This document shows, piece after piece, positions 6,801 through 14,673 of a DNA stretch of 33,773 nt. The DNA is taken from contig RECZ01000128.1 in the NCBI GenBank assembly GCA_007693765.1, positions 1-33,773 on the forward strand. The letters are read 5' to 3'. Below the pieces are notes generated by a model that had not been told where the DNA came from, ran no database searches, and was given only the letters and a program-made list of their open reading frames with translations. Made by a program: the position numbers and the translations under genes. Position 1 is the stretch's first letter; every line of letters starts with the position of its first letter. Origin of the DNA: Phycisphaerales bacterium (GTDB taxonomy: Bacteria; Planctomycetota; Phycisphaerae; Phycisphaerales; UBA1924).

Positions 6801-8168
6801 GGCATCGTCTACGACCTCCAGGCGGCGCACAAAGCAACGCTGCGCGGCGAGGTGCGCCCACGGTCGCTGATAATCTCGCGCGACGGGCACGCTGTTCGCT
6901 TCGACACCATCGAGGGCGGCGTGTCGTTCGAACCCGGTCGGGGCGCCATCGAGGGCCTGCGTCTCGCAGGCGAGAGCGTGCGGGCGGAGATCGACGGCGC
7001 GTGGACTCTGCCCGATGATGATGGTCCCGGCGCACTCGAACTGCGCATCAACGCCGGCGCATCGTCTCTCGGACCGTCCATGCGGGCGCTCCTGCCCGAG
7101 GGCGCCCGCGACGCCATCGACGCGCTGCTGGTCACGTCCGATGGGCCAATGACGCTGCACGACGGCGACCTGCGAATCGCCATGGGGGGCCCGAACGCGG
7201 CGGCGAGCACGCGCTTCAGCGGCGTGGTGGGTTTCGAGAACGCCTCGCTCATGCTCGGGGCGCCGATCGAGCGGGCCAGCGGCGCCCTCTCCATCAGCGT
7301 CGACCGGATTGCGGGCTCGTCCCGCCCGGACATAGACCTCGCGTTGCGGTTCGACGCGCTGGAGATCCTCGGCGTGCGCGTCCACGACGGCGTGACGCGG
7401 GTCGTCAGCGGACAGGCGCCGGGCGAGTTCATCGTCCCCACCGTCGAGGCCCGCAGCCACGGCGGGCGCATCACCGGCACGGCCCATGTGCGGCGCGCCA
7501 GCGGCGAGGATCGGATCCTCTACGACCTGCGCGTCGACGCCGCGGGCATCGCCTTCGCGCCGATGCTCGCCGATCTGAGCGCCCGCGGGCAGCGCCGCGA
7601 GACCAACGAGCCGCCGGCGCAGACGTCGCAACGGCGTTCGCTGCGTCGGGGTTCGCTCGATGGCTTCCTCTCTCTCTCCGGCGAGACCGGCGACGGGGGC
7701 GCCCGCATCGGTCGTGGCGCGATCCGTGTCTCCGGGGGGGAGGTCATCCGCCTGCCGCTGCTCGTGAACCTCATCGAACTGAGCAATCTCACGGCGCCCG
7801 CGGGAGACGAACTCGATTTCGCCCTTGCGCGGTACTACATCCGCGATGAACTGCTGGTTTTCGAGGAGTTGGGCGTCTCGTCCAACGCCATCACCATCGC
7901 GGGGCAGGGCACGATACGATGGCCCGAACTCTACGCCGATCTGCGGTTCAACAGCCGCAGCAACGCGAGGATCCCCGTCTTAAGCGATCTCATCGAGGGC
8001 CTGCGCGATGAGTTCGCCACCATCACCGTCACCGGCCCGCTTGCCGACCCACAGTACGGCGTGACCCAACTATCTGGCACGCGTCGATTGTTCGACGGCA
8101 TGTTCGGACGGAGCGCAGAGCGAGCACACAACCGCCAACCGACCTCGGCGGATCGAGGAATCAAATGA
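3885..8168 (+). CDS. large AsmA-like envelope protein
   Basis: 1427 aa. A basic, proline-rich N-terminus is followed by one membrane segment (about 28-50) and then very long beta-rich sequence of the AsmA/TamB/YhdP kind, such as GRLTITNLRLQARG (about 85-98). The C-terminus has the AsmA-type pattern GGEVIRLPLLVNLIELSNL, then GQGTIRWPELYADLRFNSRS and TVTGPLADPQYGV. Members of this superfamily are inner-membrane anchored, span the periplasm and are linked to phospholipid transport to the outer membrane. The size is close to E. coli TamB and YhdP. A helical stretch with many Ala and Glu (about residues 510-590) interrupts the beta pattern. An internal ATG at 3963 is an alternative start. The stop overlaps the next start (ATGA). 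Confidence 0.8.
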   Translation: MDARPRHPEPPGATPPAHKPRRRTRVMRILAWGSVGAVVLALIATRTVVLKPFVLPALERAIGCEVRAGRVILQPNGRLTITNLRLQARGVPGDAARFLRARKVDIDLDWDAVRAGAPRASRIVLHRPVVRLSQSAIDGRLNVQALASGPGSGAGLGDLPEIDLRRALLEFGEHDGADYQTLLRLPVEGEAIRRPDAPNIYAFRLVETDESAKARGRPPTRLVGEYDTLLVEGRVNIEDVEIAQWGDQWSPRNVRAYWRDMAIQGRIPTAQLVFDQESGLAAEFTLDGVRMTLPVAADPAYDADPKAATRRMTMRGVSGVVRFAASGVRGDFTGYIEDLRYSVRIRTDGLGLNAPFTIDFETPEPFLVAESPELLPFAPDIVRRRFRSFSGPTAKVVARVQVTREAPVATGPGRTRVAGSLRFEDGAAAYESFAYPFHQLEGLVRFSDEAIEIVYISGVGAGGSRLQANGRIAPPTDGSAVAIDIAIVDVVLDENFEAALPENRREILSALFDRAAHARLIERGLVQSSAAAEAAVLALRDARLRLAALSEEEPVERRDELARKIAAQEQAAAAHGFDLAGRADINIRIRRELGDDSVWTRDIDVRMPYAGILVRTFPYPVQVRDVQMRIDDKAATIDTENIAGLTGARGSMRANIVLTNERGEDVFEPDIVVHATGAPVDELLLSAIPESRDAELSAADSLRALGLAGGVSCEAHVFMREDGRTAFEVDIALDDLEANPGAVPGASALVGDLSGRMQITGEGAQITDLVGRIGSSPFTLNADAIFDDPERGVRGELRAVVETIGLDLETPVERVLGAIYPPAQDAVLSLRTQRRPEGVIDATIEASTPLRRGEEGATLRARVRNPRDASFDLLGGRVLVASAMGEVVYELGRIEFDDVRTAVVFDNDPVGDIGMRGALDLVGSEPVGGRIDLEFQGWRFESPLLRSLVSDADTTGRIAAALGDSVYGEFDGGIVYDLQAAHKATLRGEVRPRSLIISRDGHAVRFDTIEGGVSFEPGRGAIEGLRLAGESVRAEIDGAWTLPDDDGPGALELRINAGASSLGPSMRALLPEGARDAIDALLVTSDGPMTLHDGDLRIAMGGPNAAASTRFSGVVGFENASLMLGAPIERASGALSISVDRIAGSSRPDIDLALRFDALEILGVRVHDGVTRVVSGQAPGEFIVPTVEARSHGGRITGTAHVRRASGEDRILYDLRVDAAGIAFAPMLADLSARGQRRETNEPPAQTSQRRSLRRGSLDGFLSLSGETGDGGARIGRGAIRVSGGEVIRLPLLVNLIELSNLTAPAGDELDFALARYYIRDELLVFEELGVSSNAITIAGQGTIRWPELYADLRFNSRSNARIPVLSDLIEGLRDEFATITVTGPLADPQYGVTQLSGTRRLFDGMFGRSAERAHNRQPTSADRGIK

Positions 8169-9388
8169 CGCCGAGCAACGAGCACGAGATCAAGCCCAAC
8201 ACGCCGCGTGAGCCCCGCGCCCCCGGTCCCCACGGCGGGCACGAGGCGCCCGCGGACGCGGGCGCGAAGACGCCCGTCACACCCGGCGGCGAGCGCACGC
8301 CGCCGAAAACCGACGACGCGAGCGCAGGGGGCGGGCGATTCCCCGAGGAACGCCTCGTCGCCCGTCTCAACGCCCTGATCGAGGAAACCGGCGCCGACCC
8401 CACCAGCTACGACGGCAAGCTGGTGCGTGATCTCCTGGTGACCTCGCTCAAGCTGATCCGCGACGGACGCGACACGGGCGAGCTCAAGCTGCTCTCCTCC
8501 GCCGTCAAAGAGCTCCGCCACGCCTACCGCGTCTTCGCGAACTACTCCACGTCGCGACGCGTGAGCATCTTTGGCTCGGCCCGCACCCCGCCCAAGCACC
8601 CGGACTACAAGGCCGCGGTCGAGTTTTCGCGCATGATGGCGGCGCTGAACTGGCACGTGATCACCGGCGCCGGCGGCGGCATCATGCAGGCCGGTCACGA
8701 GGGGCCGGGACGCGAGGCCTCCTTCGGGCTCGCCATCCACCTGCCCTTTGAAACCAGCGCCAACGAGATCATCGCCGGCGACTCGAAACTCATCAATTTC
8801 CGCTACTTCTTCACCCGCAAGGTGATGTTCATGAGCCAGGCGGACGCCGTAGTCACCTTCCCGGGCGGCTTCGGCACCATGGACGAGATCTTCGAGGCGC
8901 TCACCCTCGTGCAGACGGGCAAGGCGGCGATGAAGCCGATCGTCCTCTGCGAGGGCGAGGGCGGCGACTACTGGCGCCACTGGGAGAACTACATGCGCCG
9001 CTCCCTCCTCGACAACGGGTTCATCAGCCCCGAGGACCGCGACCTGTACTACATCGCCGACGACCCCGCCGACGCCGCCAAGCACATCGAGCGCTTCTAC
9101 CGCAACTACCACTCCTCGCGCTACGTCCGCGACGACTTCATCATCCGCCTCAACGCCAGGCTCCGCGAAGAAGACGTCGAACGCCTCAACAACGAGTTCG
9201 CCTCCATTGTTCGAGAGGGGAAGATCGTCCAGCGCGGCCCCTACGACGCCGAGGTTCGCTTCCTCGACCTGCCCCGCCTCGCCTTCACGCACACCCGGCA
9301 CCACTTCGGTCTGCTCCGCCTGATGATCGACCGCATCAACAGCTTCGACCCCATCACCGAGCCGGCGCACCCGCCCAACAAGCTTTGA
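8165..9388 (+). CDS. LOG-family (lysine-decarboxylase-like fold) nucleotide-processing protein
   Basis: 407 aa. The core (about 130-330) has the Rossmann-type LOG features: VSIFGSAR, VITGAGGGIMQAG (165-177), FFTRKVMF and the signature PGGFGTMDE (233-241). Family enzymes cleave nucleoside 5'-monophosphates to free base and ribose 5-phosphate; some release cytokinins, others such as E. coli PpnN act on purine and pyrimidine nucleotides. The protein is about twice the length of plain LOG proteins: residues 1-60 are proline-rich and probably disordered, 60-125 are helical, and about 80 residues follow the core. Its ATG lies inside the AsmA-like stop region (ATGA, 4-bp overlap), so translation is probably coupled. 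Substrate is unknown. Confidence 0.85.
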   Translation: MTPSNEHEIKPNTPREPRAPGPHGGHEAPADAGAKTPVTPGGERTPPKTDDASAGGGRFPEERLVARLNALIEETGADPTSYDGKLVRDLLVTSLKLIRDGRDTGELKLLSSAVKELRHAYRVFANYSTSRRVSIFGSARTPPKHPDYKAAVEFSRMMAALNWHVITGAGGGIMQAGHEGPGREASFGLAIHLPFETSANEIIAGDSKLINFRYFFTRKVMFMSQADAVVTFPGGFGTMDEIFEALTLVQTGKAAMKPIVLCEGEGGDYWRHWENYMRRSLLDNGFISPEDRDLYYIADDPADAAKHIERFYRNYHSSRYVRDDFIIRLNARLREEDVERLNNEFASIVREGKIVQRGPYDAEVRFLDLPRLAFTHTRHHFGLLRLMIDRINSFDPITEPAHPPNKL

Positions 9389-9472
9389 AACCGAGCCCTC
9401 TCCACGCATCCCCGCATATCCCCTCGCCCTGCCCGCCCGCCTTCACGCGGCGGCCCCTGCTGGGCCCCGGCT

Positions 9473-9502
9473 CCCCGCCGTGGGGGGCCCTCCACGGCGG
9501 GG
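9473..9502. terminator. strong hairpin after the LOG gene, terminator-like but without U-tract
   Basis: Perfect 11-bp arms ccccgccgtgg / ccacggcgggg around an 8-base loop, 85 bp after the LOG stop and before the next promoter-like hexamer. No T run follows on either strand, so it may only protect mRNA 3' ends or act with Rho. Confidence 0.4.
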
Positions 9503-9525
9503 TCGCATTGACGCGGCCGTCCCGC

Positions 9526-9531
9526 TATCTT
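9526..9531 (+). promoter_or_regulatory. candidate -10 hexamer TATCTT, leaderless GTG start
   Basis: TATCTT ends 8 nt before GTG 9540. TTGACG is present at 9508-9513 but only 12 nt away, too close for a standard -35. Confidence 0.35.
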
Positions 9532-9539
9532 GCCCACCC

Positions 9540-10511
9540 GTGACGCGACGCACCGACCGCACCCCGATGTCCCCTGCCCGGCTCCGGCGCGCCGCGTGCA
9601 TCGCCGCGTCCGCGCTGGCGCTCGCCATCGCCGGCTGCGCCGGCGACTCCCGCCGCAACGCCCTCGCCCTCTACGACGTGGACGCCTTCGCCTTCGCCGA
9701 CGACCTGATGTCGCCGGCGGTGCGTGGCGGCTCCAACGGGCTTGAGGTCGTCTGGTTCATCGCCTTCGACGAACAGCAGGACGTCGCCAACGCCCTCGCC
9801 CCCTACGTGCACCAGCCGCTGCCCATCGATGAGGCGACGAAAGCACGATGGGAATCCAACGGTGTTCGTCTGGTGCGTGTGCCGCTCGACGATTTCAACA
9901 CCATTGCCTCGACGCTCGAGGTCAGCGGTCTGCGGCAGCGCCAGTGGATGGGCTGGGCCCTCGACTGGCGTGAAGCGTTCCGCGGCCGCTCGCTCAACCG
10001 CGGCGCCGCGTTTTTGCTCGACGGCGTGCGCACGAACTCGCCCGGCGGGTCCACGCGTTTCGTGGCCCGCAGTTGGACGACGCCGACGCTCGACGGCCCG
10101 CGCATCCGTCTGGAGCTCGCCGCCCAGCTCGAGCCGTGGGGCGCGCGGCGCGCCGACGCCCGGAACATGTACGAGAACTCGCTGGGCGCCGGCGCCGAGG
10201 TCGAGCTCACCGATGAATTGACGATCGGCGAGGTCTTCTCCTCCCTCACGCTCGATGTCGCGTTCGAGCCCGGCTACGCCTATGTCCTGACCGCCGAGAC
10301 GCCCGGCGTTGTTTGGGGCGAGCAGCCCACTACCGACGACGGCTCTGGCGAGCCGGTTGTGGCCGAGCCCTACGGCCCGCATGTGGCGCTCCCGCTCACG
10401 ATCGGCGAGGCCATGCTGACCAACCAGCCCGTGGCGTCGCACGAGCGCCCGGCCCGCGTGATCCTGGGCTTGATCCCCCGCGCCCCGGAGCGCGCCGTCG
10501 TGCTGCCCTGA
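9540..10511 (+). CDS. putative lipoprotein of unknown function
   Basis: 323 aa from GTG 9540. The signal region has many Arg, then a hydrophobic core SALALAIAGC, with Cys33 as the lipid site. The mature part of about 290 residues (motifs WFIAFDEQQDVANAL and QRQWMGWALDWREAFRGR) matches no family I can name. Two starts are possible: GTG 9540, favoured by TATCTT 8 nt upstream, and ATG 9567, which gives a compact 23-residue signal peptide but has no ribosome site. The last codons fold into an inverted repeat with the bases after the stop. The gene faces the SpoIID gene tail to tail. Confidence 0.75.
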   Translation: MTRRTDRTPMSPARLRRAACIAASALALAIAGCAGDSRRNALALYDVDAFAFADDLMSPAVRGGSNGLEVVWFIAFDEQQDVANALAPYVHQPLPIDEATKARWESNGVRLVRVPLDDFNTIASTLEVSGLRQRQWMGWALDWREAFRGRSLNRGAAFLLDGVRTNSPGGSTRFVARSWTTPTLDGPRIRLELAAQLEPWGARRADARNMYENSLGAGAEVELTDELTIGEVFSSLTLDVAFEPGYAYVLTAETPGVVWGEQPTTDDGSGEPVVAEPYGPHVALPLTIGEAMLTNQPVASHERPARVILGLIPRAPERAVVLP

Positions 10512-10521
10512 GCAGGGCAGC
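10502..10521. terminator. hairpin between convergent genes
   Basis: gctgccct-gagc-agggcagc, an 8-bp stem with a 4-base loop spanning the TGA of the plus-strand lipoprotein gene (10509-10511). It lies 24 bp before the 3' end of the opposing SpoIID gene, so it could serve both directions. There is no U-tract. Confidence 0.35.
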
Positions 10522-10544
10522 GGGCGCCGCCAGCAGGTGACGAC

Positions 10545-11882
10545 TCAATACCGCGTTTCGATGGACGTGTCCGGGTAGAACCGGGCGAGGATGCCCCGCG
10601 CCGACTCGCCGCGTGTGGCGAACGTCTGCGTGCAGAACTGGCACATGCCCACCCCGTGTCCGAACCCACGTCCGGTGTAGGCGACGCGTCCGCGGTCGAT
10701 GCGCACCTCGACGTCGCCGCTGTGGATGCGCGTCTCGCGGACGATGTTCGGCAGGCCCGTCGCCGGGTGGTTGGAGGCGTTGCGGAACTGTTCGGCGCTG
10801 AGCGCCCACCACTTGCCCTGCGCATCGTAGAGACGGAACTCCGCCGCACGCCCGGCCTCGTTGCGGCGAAAGACCTCGACGCGCGCAAGCGACGCCATGT
10901 TGCGCACGGCGTACCCGCTGGCGGCGCCCCAGGCCTGCACGCGGCGCAGCACGTCGTCCGTGGAGCGCTCCACCGTCCACGCATAGAGCGGGGATGTTTG
11001 GCAGGCGTGCTCGCGCTCGCGCCCCTGCAGGGGCGCGGCGAGGTTGTACTCGAAGCCGCGGCCCGTGGGCCACGTGTCGCGCGCAGAGCCCGGCCTGCCG
11101 CCGCACGTGCTCGAGTAGTACGCCCGCAGCAGGTGCCCGCGGTAGGTGAGCACGAGGCCGCGTGTCGCCTCGACGGCGCGGAGCGCGGTCTGGTTCGTGG
11201 TGGCGCCGCCGTAGACCTGGTCGCGGTCGGTGCTCTCGATGTCGAAGTGATCGCCGCGGCCCATGCGCCGCTGGCGTTCGTGCAGCGCGTACGAGCGGGC
11301 GGCGATAGCCTGCGTCTCGAACGCCGCGGCGTGCCAGTTGGGGTAGAGCTCCTTGGCGACGACGCCAGGCAGGTAGCGCTCGATGGGCACGTGGTTGACC
11401 ACGTCGAAGACGCCCGGCGAGAGCGTGGGTCGCGTGTGCAGCAATACGACGCCGGGGTAGGGTGTCTCGCCGAACGCGATGTCCGCGCCGTCGGCGTGGC
11501 GCAGCGCCAGGGGCTGGCCGCGATCGAAATGCCGCGTCGCCCCGCCGTGGTCGGTGACGATCCAGCCCGATTCACCGAGGCGGACCCGCACCGGCGAGCG
11601 GAGCGTCACGGGGCGCCCGAGGCCGGGGTGGTTGTCGACGACGACGTCCCCCGTGGCGCCGAAGCGAGCCTCGGCGGCCTCCGTGGCGATGCGCACGCGC
11701 ATACGCGGCTCGCCGGCGGCGTCGTTCAGCACGCGCACGCTCGCGGGCTGCGGCGATCGGAACATGCTCGCGCACGAGGCGAGCGCCATGAGGCACAACA
11801 GGGCCACACACCCGGCGACGATGCTCCGGGCCCGGGTGGCGGGGGGGGTGCGCGCGATCCGTGCGGCGGTTGGATGTCTCAA
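10545..11882 (-). CDS. SpoIID/LytB-type lytic transglycosylase-like lipoprotein
   Basis: 445 aa. SpoIID enzymes cleave glycan strands of denuded peptidoglycan. The signature is clear: IERYLPGVVAKELYPNW (E178 matches the catalytic Glu), QAIAARSYAL (191-200), SSTCGG (C260) and the C-terminal GRGFGHGVGMCQ. The N-terminus is a lipoprotein signal ending in LASC (Cys37), so it probably sits in the outer membrane facing the periplasm. The start is TTG 11880-11882 with GAGGG 6 nt upstream; the first ATG inside would remove the signal peptide. It follows the TPR/alpha-CTD gene by 69 bp on the same strand and may be cotranscribed. In non-sporulating bacteria the family probably works in septal wall turnover. 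Confidence 0.88.
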   Translation of the reverse strand: MRHPTAARIARTPPATRARSIVAGCVALLCLMALASCASMFRSPQPASVRVLNDAAGEPRMRVRIATEAAEARFGATGDVVVDNHPGLGRPVTLRSPVRVRLGESGWIVTDHGGATRHFDRGQPLALRHADGADIAFGETPYPGVVLLHTRPTLSPGVFDVVNHVPIERYLPGVVAKELYPNWHAAAFETQAIAARSYALHERQRRMGRGDHFDIESTDRDQVYGGATTNQTALRAVEATRGLVLTYRGHLLRAYYSSTCGGRPGSARDTWPTGRGFEYNLAAPLQGREREHACQTSPLYAWTVERSTDDVLRRVQAWGAASGYAVRNMASLARVEVFRRNEAGRAAEFRLYDAQGKWWALSAEQFRNASNHPATGLPNIVRETRIHSGDVEVRIDRGRVAYTGRGFGHGVGMCQFCTQTFATRGESARGILARFYPDTSIETRY

Positions 11883-11951
11883 TGTCGCCCTCGTGCTGTC
11901 AACGTCGGGGGTGGCGGCGTCCGTTCGCGCACACGCCCGGCGGGGTGCAGA

Positions 11952-12893
11952 TCAATACTCGATTTCGCGGAGCTCGAGCCCGTACTGGGTGAGGCGCTCG
12001 CGCACCTCGACGAGGGAGGTCGCGCCGAAGTTCTTGACGCCCATGAGCTCCGCCTCGGTGCGGGCGACGAGGTCGCCCATCGTCTGGATGCCCAGGAGCT
12101 GCAGGGCCTTGCGCACACGCACCGAGAAGTCGATGTCGGCGACGGACTTGTTCAGCGCCGCCTCCTTGCCGCTGCCCTTGAGCGATTCGAAGATGTCGCG
12201 GCGCGACTGGCGGCGCTGGTCTTCGAGGCGCTGGCCGAGGCGCAGGCCACGGGCGGTGAGCATGTGCTTGATCTCGATCAGCGACGACTCGCCGAAGTTC
12301 TTGTACGCGAGCAGCTCCGCCTCGCTCACCCGCAGCAGGTCGTACAGCGAGCGGATGTTCATCTTCTTGAGGCAGTTGCGGGCGCGGACGCTCAGGTCGA
12401 AATCCGTCACCGGGATGTCGAGCATGGCGTTGCGCTTGGCGAGGTCGCGGTCGTGCTCATCGTCGATGAACATGTCGCGCGAGGCCAGCACGTCCTTCAT
12501 GTACAGGCGGGCGCGCAGGTGGTTGGGGTTGGTGTCGAGGATCTGCTTGAGGCACTTCTCGGAGCCGGCGTAGTCGCCGCGGTCTTCGTAGAGCACCGCG
12601 AGGTTGAGCAGCGCGTTGATGGGCGCCGGCGTGCGGTTGCTCAGCAGCTCGTAGAGGACGATGGCCTCGTCCTCCTCGCCGAGGAGGTCGAGCAGGAACG
12701 CGAGACGGAAGACGGCCTCGTCGTCGCTCCGGTCCGCCGCGACGGCCTTGCGGAGCTGCGCCACCGCGCCGGGGCGGTCGCCGGCGTCTTCGGCCTCCTG
12801 CGCGGCTTTCTTGTGCTTGCTGGCGGTGGCGGGGTCGCGCTGCTCCGTGTCGGGGCCGGCGCCGATCACCATATCCATCGGGTCGTGGCTCAT
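11952..12893 (-). CDS. TPR protein with two RNA polymerase alpha-CTD-like domains
   Basis: 313 aa. Residues 24-140 are TPR-like helices (for example NLAVLYEDRGDYAGSEKCL). Residues 158-222 are strikingly like the C-terminal domain of RNA polymerase alpha: FDLSVRARNCLKKMNIRSL, then NFGESSLIEIK and RGLRLGQRL. The E. coli DNA-contact residues R265, N268, C269, G296 and S299 correspond to R170, N173, C174, G201 and S204. Residues 248-307 are a second, more diverged copy (FSVRVRKALQLLGI, VKNFGATSLVEVRERL) that keeps the Arg but has Lys and Ala for Asn-Cys. No catalytic polymerase alpha N-domain is present. It could bind DNA or a transcription partner; the function is unknown to me. CGGAG before the ATG supports the start. 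It is preceded by its own promoter candidate. Confidence 0.85.
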   Translation of the reverse strand: MSHDPMDMVIGAGPDTEQRDPATASKHKKAAQEAEDAGDRPGAVAQLRKAVAADRSDDEAVFRLAFLLDLLGEEDEAIVLYELLSNRTPAPINALLNLAVLYEDRGDYAGSEKCLKQILDTNPNHLRARLYMKDVLASRDMFIDDEHDRDLAKRNAMLDIPVTDFDLSVRARNCLKKMNIRSLYDLLRVSEAELLAYKNFGESSLIEIKHMLTARGLRLGQRLEDQRRQSRRDIFESLKGSGKEAALNKSVADIDFSVRVRKALQLLGIQTMGDLVARTEAELMGVKNFGATSLVEVRERLTQYGLELREIEY

Positions 12894-12986
12894 GCTCGCT
12901 CCGTGCTGTCTTCTATTGTGGATCGCTCACGCCGGGGCCTCTTGCCGAGGCTTCCGTCGCGATGCGCGGCTCTCGCCGAACCGAAC

Positions 12987-13015
12987 AGGGTACCGCTCTC
13001 AGGGTATTTTCTCAA
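12987..13015 (-). promoter_or_regulatory. candidate promoter of the TPR/alpha-CTD gene
   Basis: Minus-strand TTGAGA (13010-13015), 17 bp, TACCCT (12987-12992). It predicts a leader of about 87 nt. The -35 matches the one proposed for the HU-like gene. Confidence 0.4.
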
Positions 13016-13038
13016 CGCCTACGGCGAGCATACGCGCG

Positions 13039-14607
13039 CTAGACGCCCTCGCCCGGCCCGCCAGGCCCCCGCACCGGCTCTGAACCAGCCACCGACCCGA
13101 GGATCGCCGCCGCGGGCCCGTCGGTCGGTGGGGGGGCGTCGGGCCCGCCGGTGTTGAGCAGATCGATCGATCGCCACCGCCCGCCCATGAACCGGAAGGC
13201 CATCACCCCCGCGAACACGGTGATGAACGCCGCCGCGGCGATCCACGGCCCCAGGGCCCGCAGGTCGGGGAAGAGCGCCAGCATCGCCCAGCCGCCGCCG
13301 ATGATGAACGTCCACGCCATGATCACCGTCGCCACCCCCGGCCAGACGGTGTCCCCGGCGCCGCGGAGGGCGCCCACGAGGGTGATGCCCAGGGCGTCGA
13401 AGATCTGGAAGAGGGCGGCGCAGATCATGATCTGCGAGCCGATGCGCAGGATGTCCTCCGCCATCTCCGGCGGGGCGTTGGGGTCGATGAACAGGCGCAC
13501 CATCGGCTCGCGGAAGATCACGAAGCACGCGGCGCAGAACCCCATGTACACGATGCTCACCCGCACCCCCAGCCACGCCCGCTTCACCGCGAGGTCGGGC
13601 CGGCCCATGCCGATGCACTTGCCCACCATCGCCGTCACCGCGATGGAGATGCCCACCGCCGGCATGAACGAGAGGTGCATGTACCGCAGGCCGATCCAGC
13701 CCGCGGCGTTGTCCGCCACGCCGATGCTGGCCAGGATCGCGGTCATGAAGATCGCCCAGCACACCAATTCGTTGCCCAGCGTCACGCCCGCGGGCCAGCC
13801 GATCTTCAGGATGTCGCGCATCGGCGCCAGCCGCGGGCGCCACGCGCTGCGCGTCTTGAACTTCCGGTGCATCGCGGGCCCGAGGAAGATCGCCATAGGG
13901 ATCGCGGCCTCGACCATGCTGCCGATCACGGTGCCGATCGCCGCGCCCACGACGCCCAACTGGGGCATTCCGAAGTTGCCGAAGATCAGCGCGTAGTTCA
14001 CCACGACGTTCACGATGTTCCCGCACAGCGCCGCGACGAAGACGGTCATCGGCGCGTGCATGCCGTAGAAGAACTGCGCGATGGCCCGGGCGGAGATCGT
14101 GAACACCGCCCCCAGCAGCAGGATCCGCGCGTACGACGTCTGCAGCTCGAACACCCTCGGGTCGTACGCGTCGCGCTCGAACGTCATCCCCAGCAGGCCC
14201 GCGGCGTCCAGCGTCAGCGACGGCCCCGCCACCAGCAGCCAGCGCAGGCACAACGCCGCGGGCACGAGGACGATCAACCAGAACAGCACGCCCAGCCAGA
14301 CCCCGTTCCACGCGTACATCGGCGCCCGCTCGGGCCGCCCCGCGCCAGAGTTCTGGCTCACGTAGGTGTTCACCACGCTCAGGGCCCCGAGCGTGATGGC
14401 AATGGGCACGAACGCGATGATGCCGCCGTTGCCCTGCGCCGCCAGCTCCGCCGCCCCCAGCCGCGAGACCATCAGCCCGTCCACGAACTGCGCGATGGTG
14501 TACGACACCATCGTCGCCGCCACGGGCGCGGCGAGCACCAGCAGCTCCATCAGCGGGGTGCGGCTGCTCGTATCAGTGGTCGGCGCCAGAGGTTGAGTGT
14601 GGCCCAT
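13039..14607 (-). CDS. MATE-family multidrug/cation antiporter
   Basis: 522 aa with about twelve hydrophobic segments between residues 18 and 480 and short loops. The N-half begins MELLVLAAPVAATMVSYTIAQFVD with GLMVSRLGAAELAAQG after it, a typical MATE opening; the C-half has the repeated pattern GALRGAGDT near residue 405. MATE proteins export drugs and toxic compounds across the inner membrane using H+ or Na+. The C-terminal 40 residues are Pro/Gly-rich and cytoplasmic. The substrate cannot be told. The ATG at 14605-14607 has TAGGAT 16 nt upstream and no Shine-Dalgarno. Confidence 0.9.
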   Translation of the reverse strand: MGHTQPLAPTTDTSSRTPLMELLVLAAPVAATMVSYTIAQFVDGLMVSRLGAAELAAQGNGGIIAFVPIAITLGALSVVNTYVSQNSGAGRPERAPMYAWNGVWLGVLFWLIVLVPAALCLRWLLVAGPSLTLDAAGLLGMTFERDAYDPRVFELQTSYARILLLGAVFTISARAIAQFFYGMHAPMTVFVAALCGNIVNVVVNYALIFGNFGMPQLGVVGAAIGTVIGSMVEAAIPMAIFLGPAMHRKFKTRSAWRPRLAPMRDILKIGWPAGVTLGNELVCWAIFMTAILASIGVADNAAGWIGLRYMHLSFMPAVGISIAVTAMVGKCIGMGRPDLAVKRAWLGVRVSIVYMGFCAACFVIFREPMVRLFIDPNAPPEMAEDILRIGSQIMICAALFQIFDALGITLVGALRGAGDTVWPGVATVIMAWTFIIGGGWAMLALFPDLRALGPWIAAAAFITVFAGVMAFRFMGGRWRSIDLLNTGGPDAPPPTDGPAAAILGSVAGSEPVRGPGGPGEGV

Positions 14608-14623
14608 AACGCGTGCGCGGCGG

Positions 14624-14629
14624 ATCCTA
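14624..14629 (-). promoter_or_regulatory. candidate -10 hexamer TAGGAT for the MATE gene
   Basis: Minus-strand TAGGAT, 16 nt before the ATG; it predicts a leader of about 9 nt. No -35 is recognised. Confidence 0.3.
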
Positions 14630-14673
14630 CGCCGAGACGCGCCACCCCGAAGCGCCGGGGCCGCGCCGGCGGA

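Noticed and set aside
11897-11902. TTGACA before the SpoIID gene as a -35
   Set aside because: A matching -10 would fall inside the coding region (AGACAT), so it cannot drive the annotated start.
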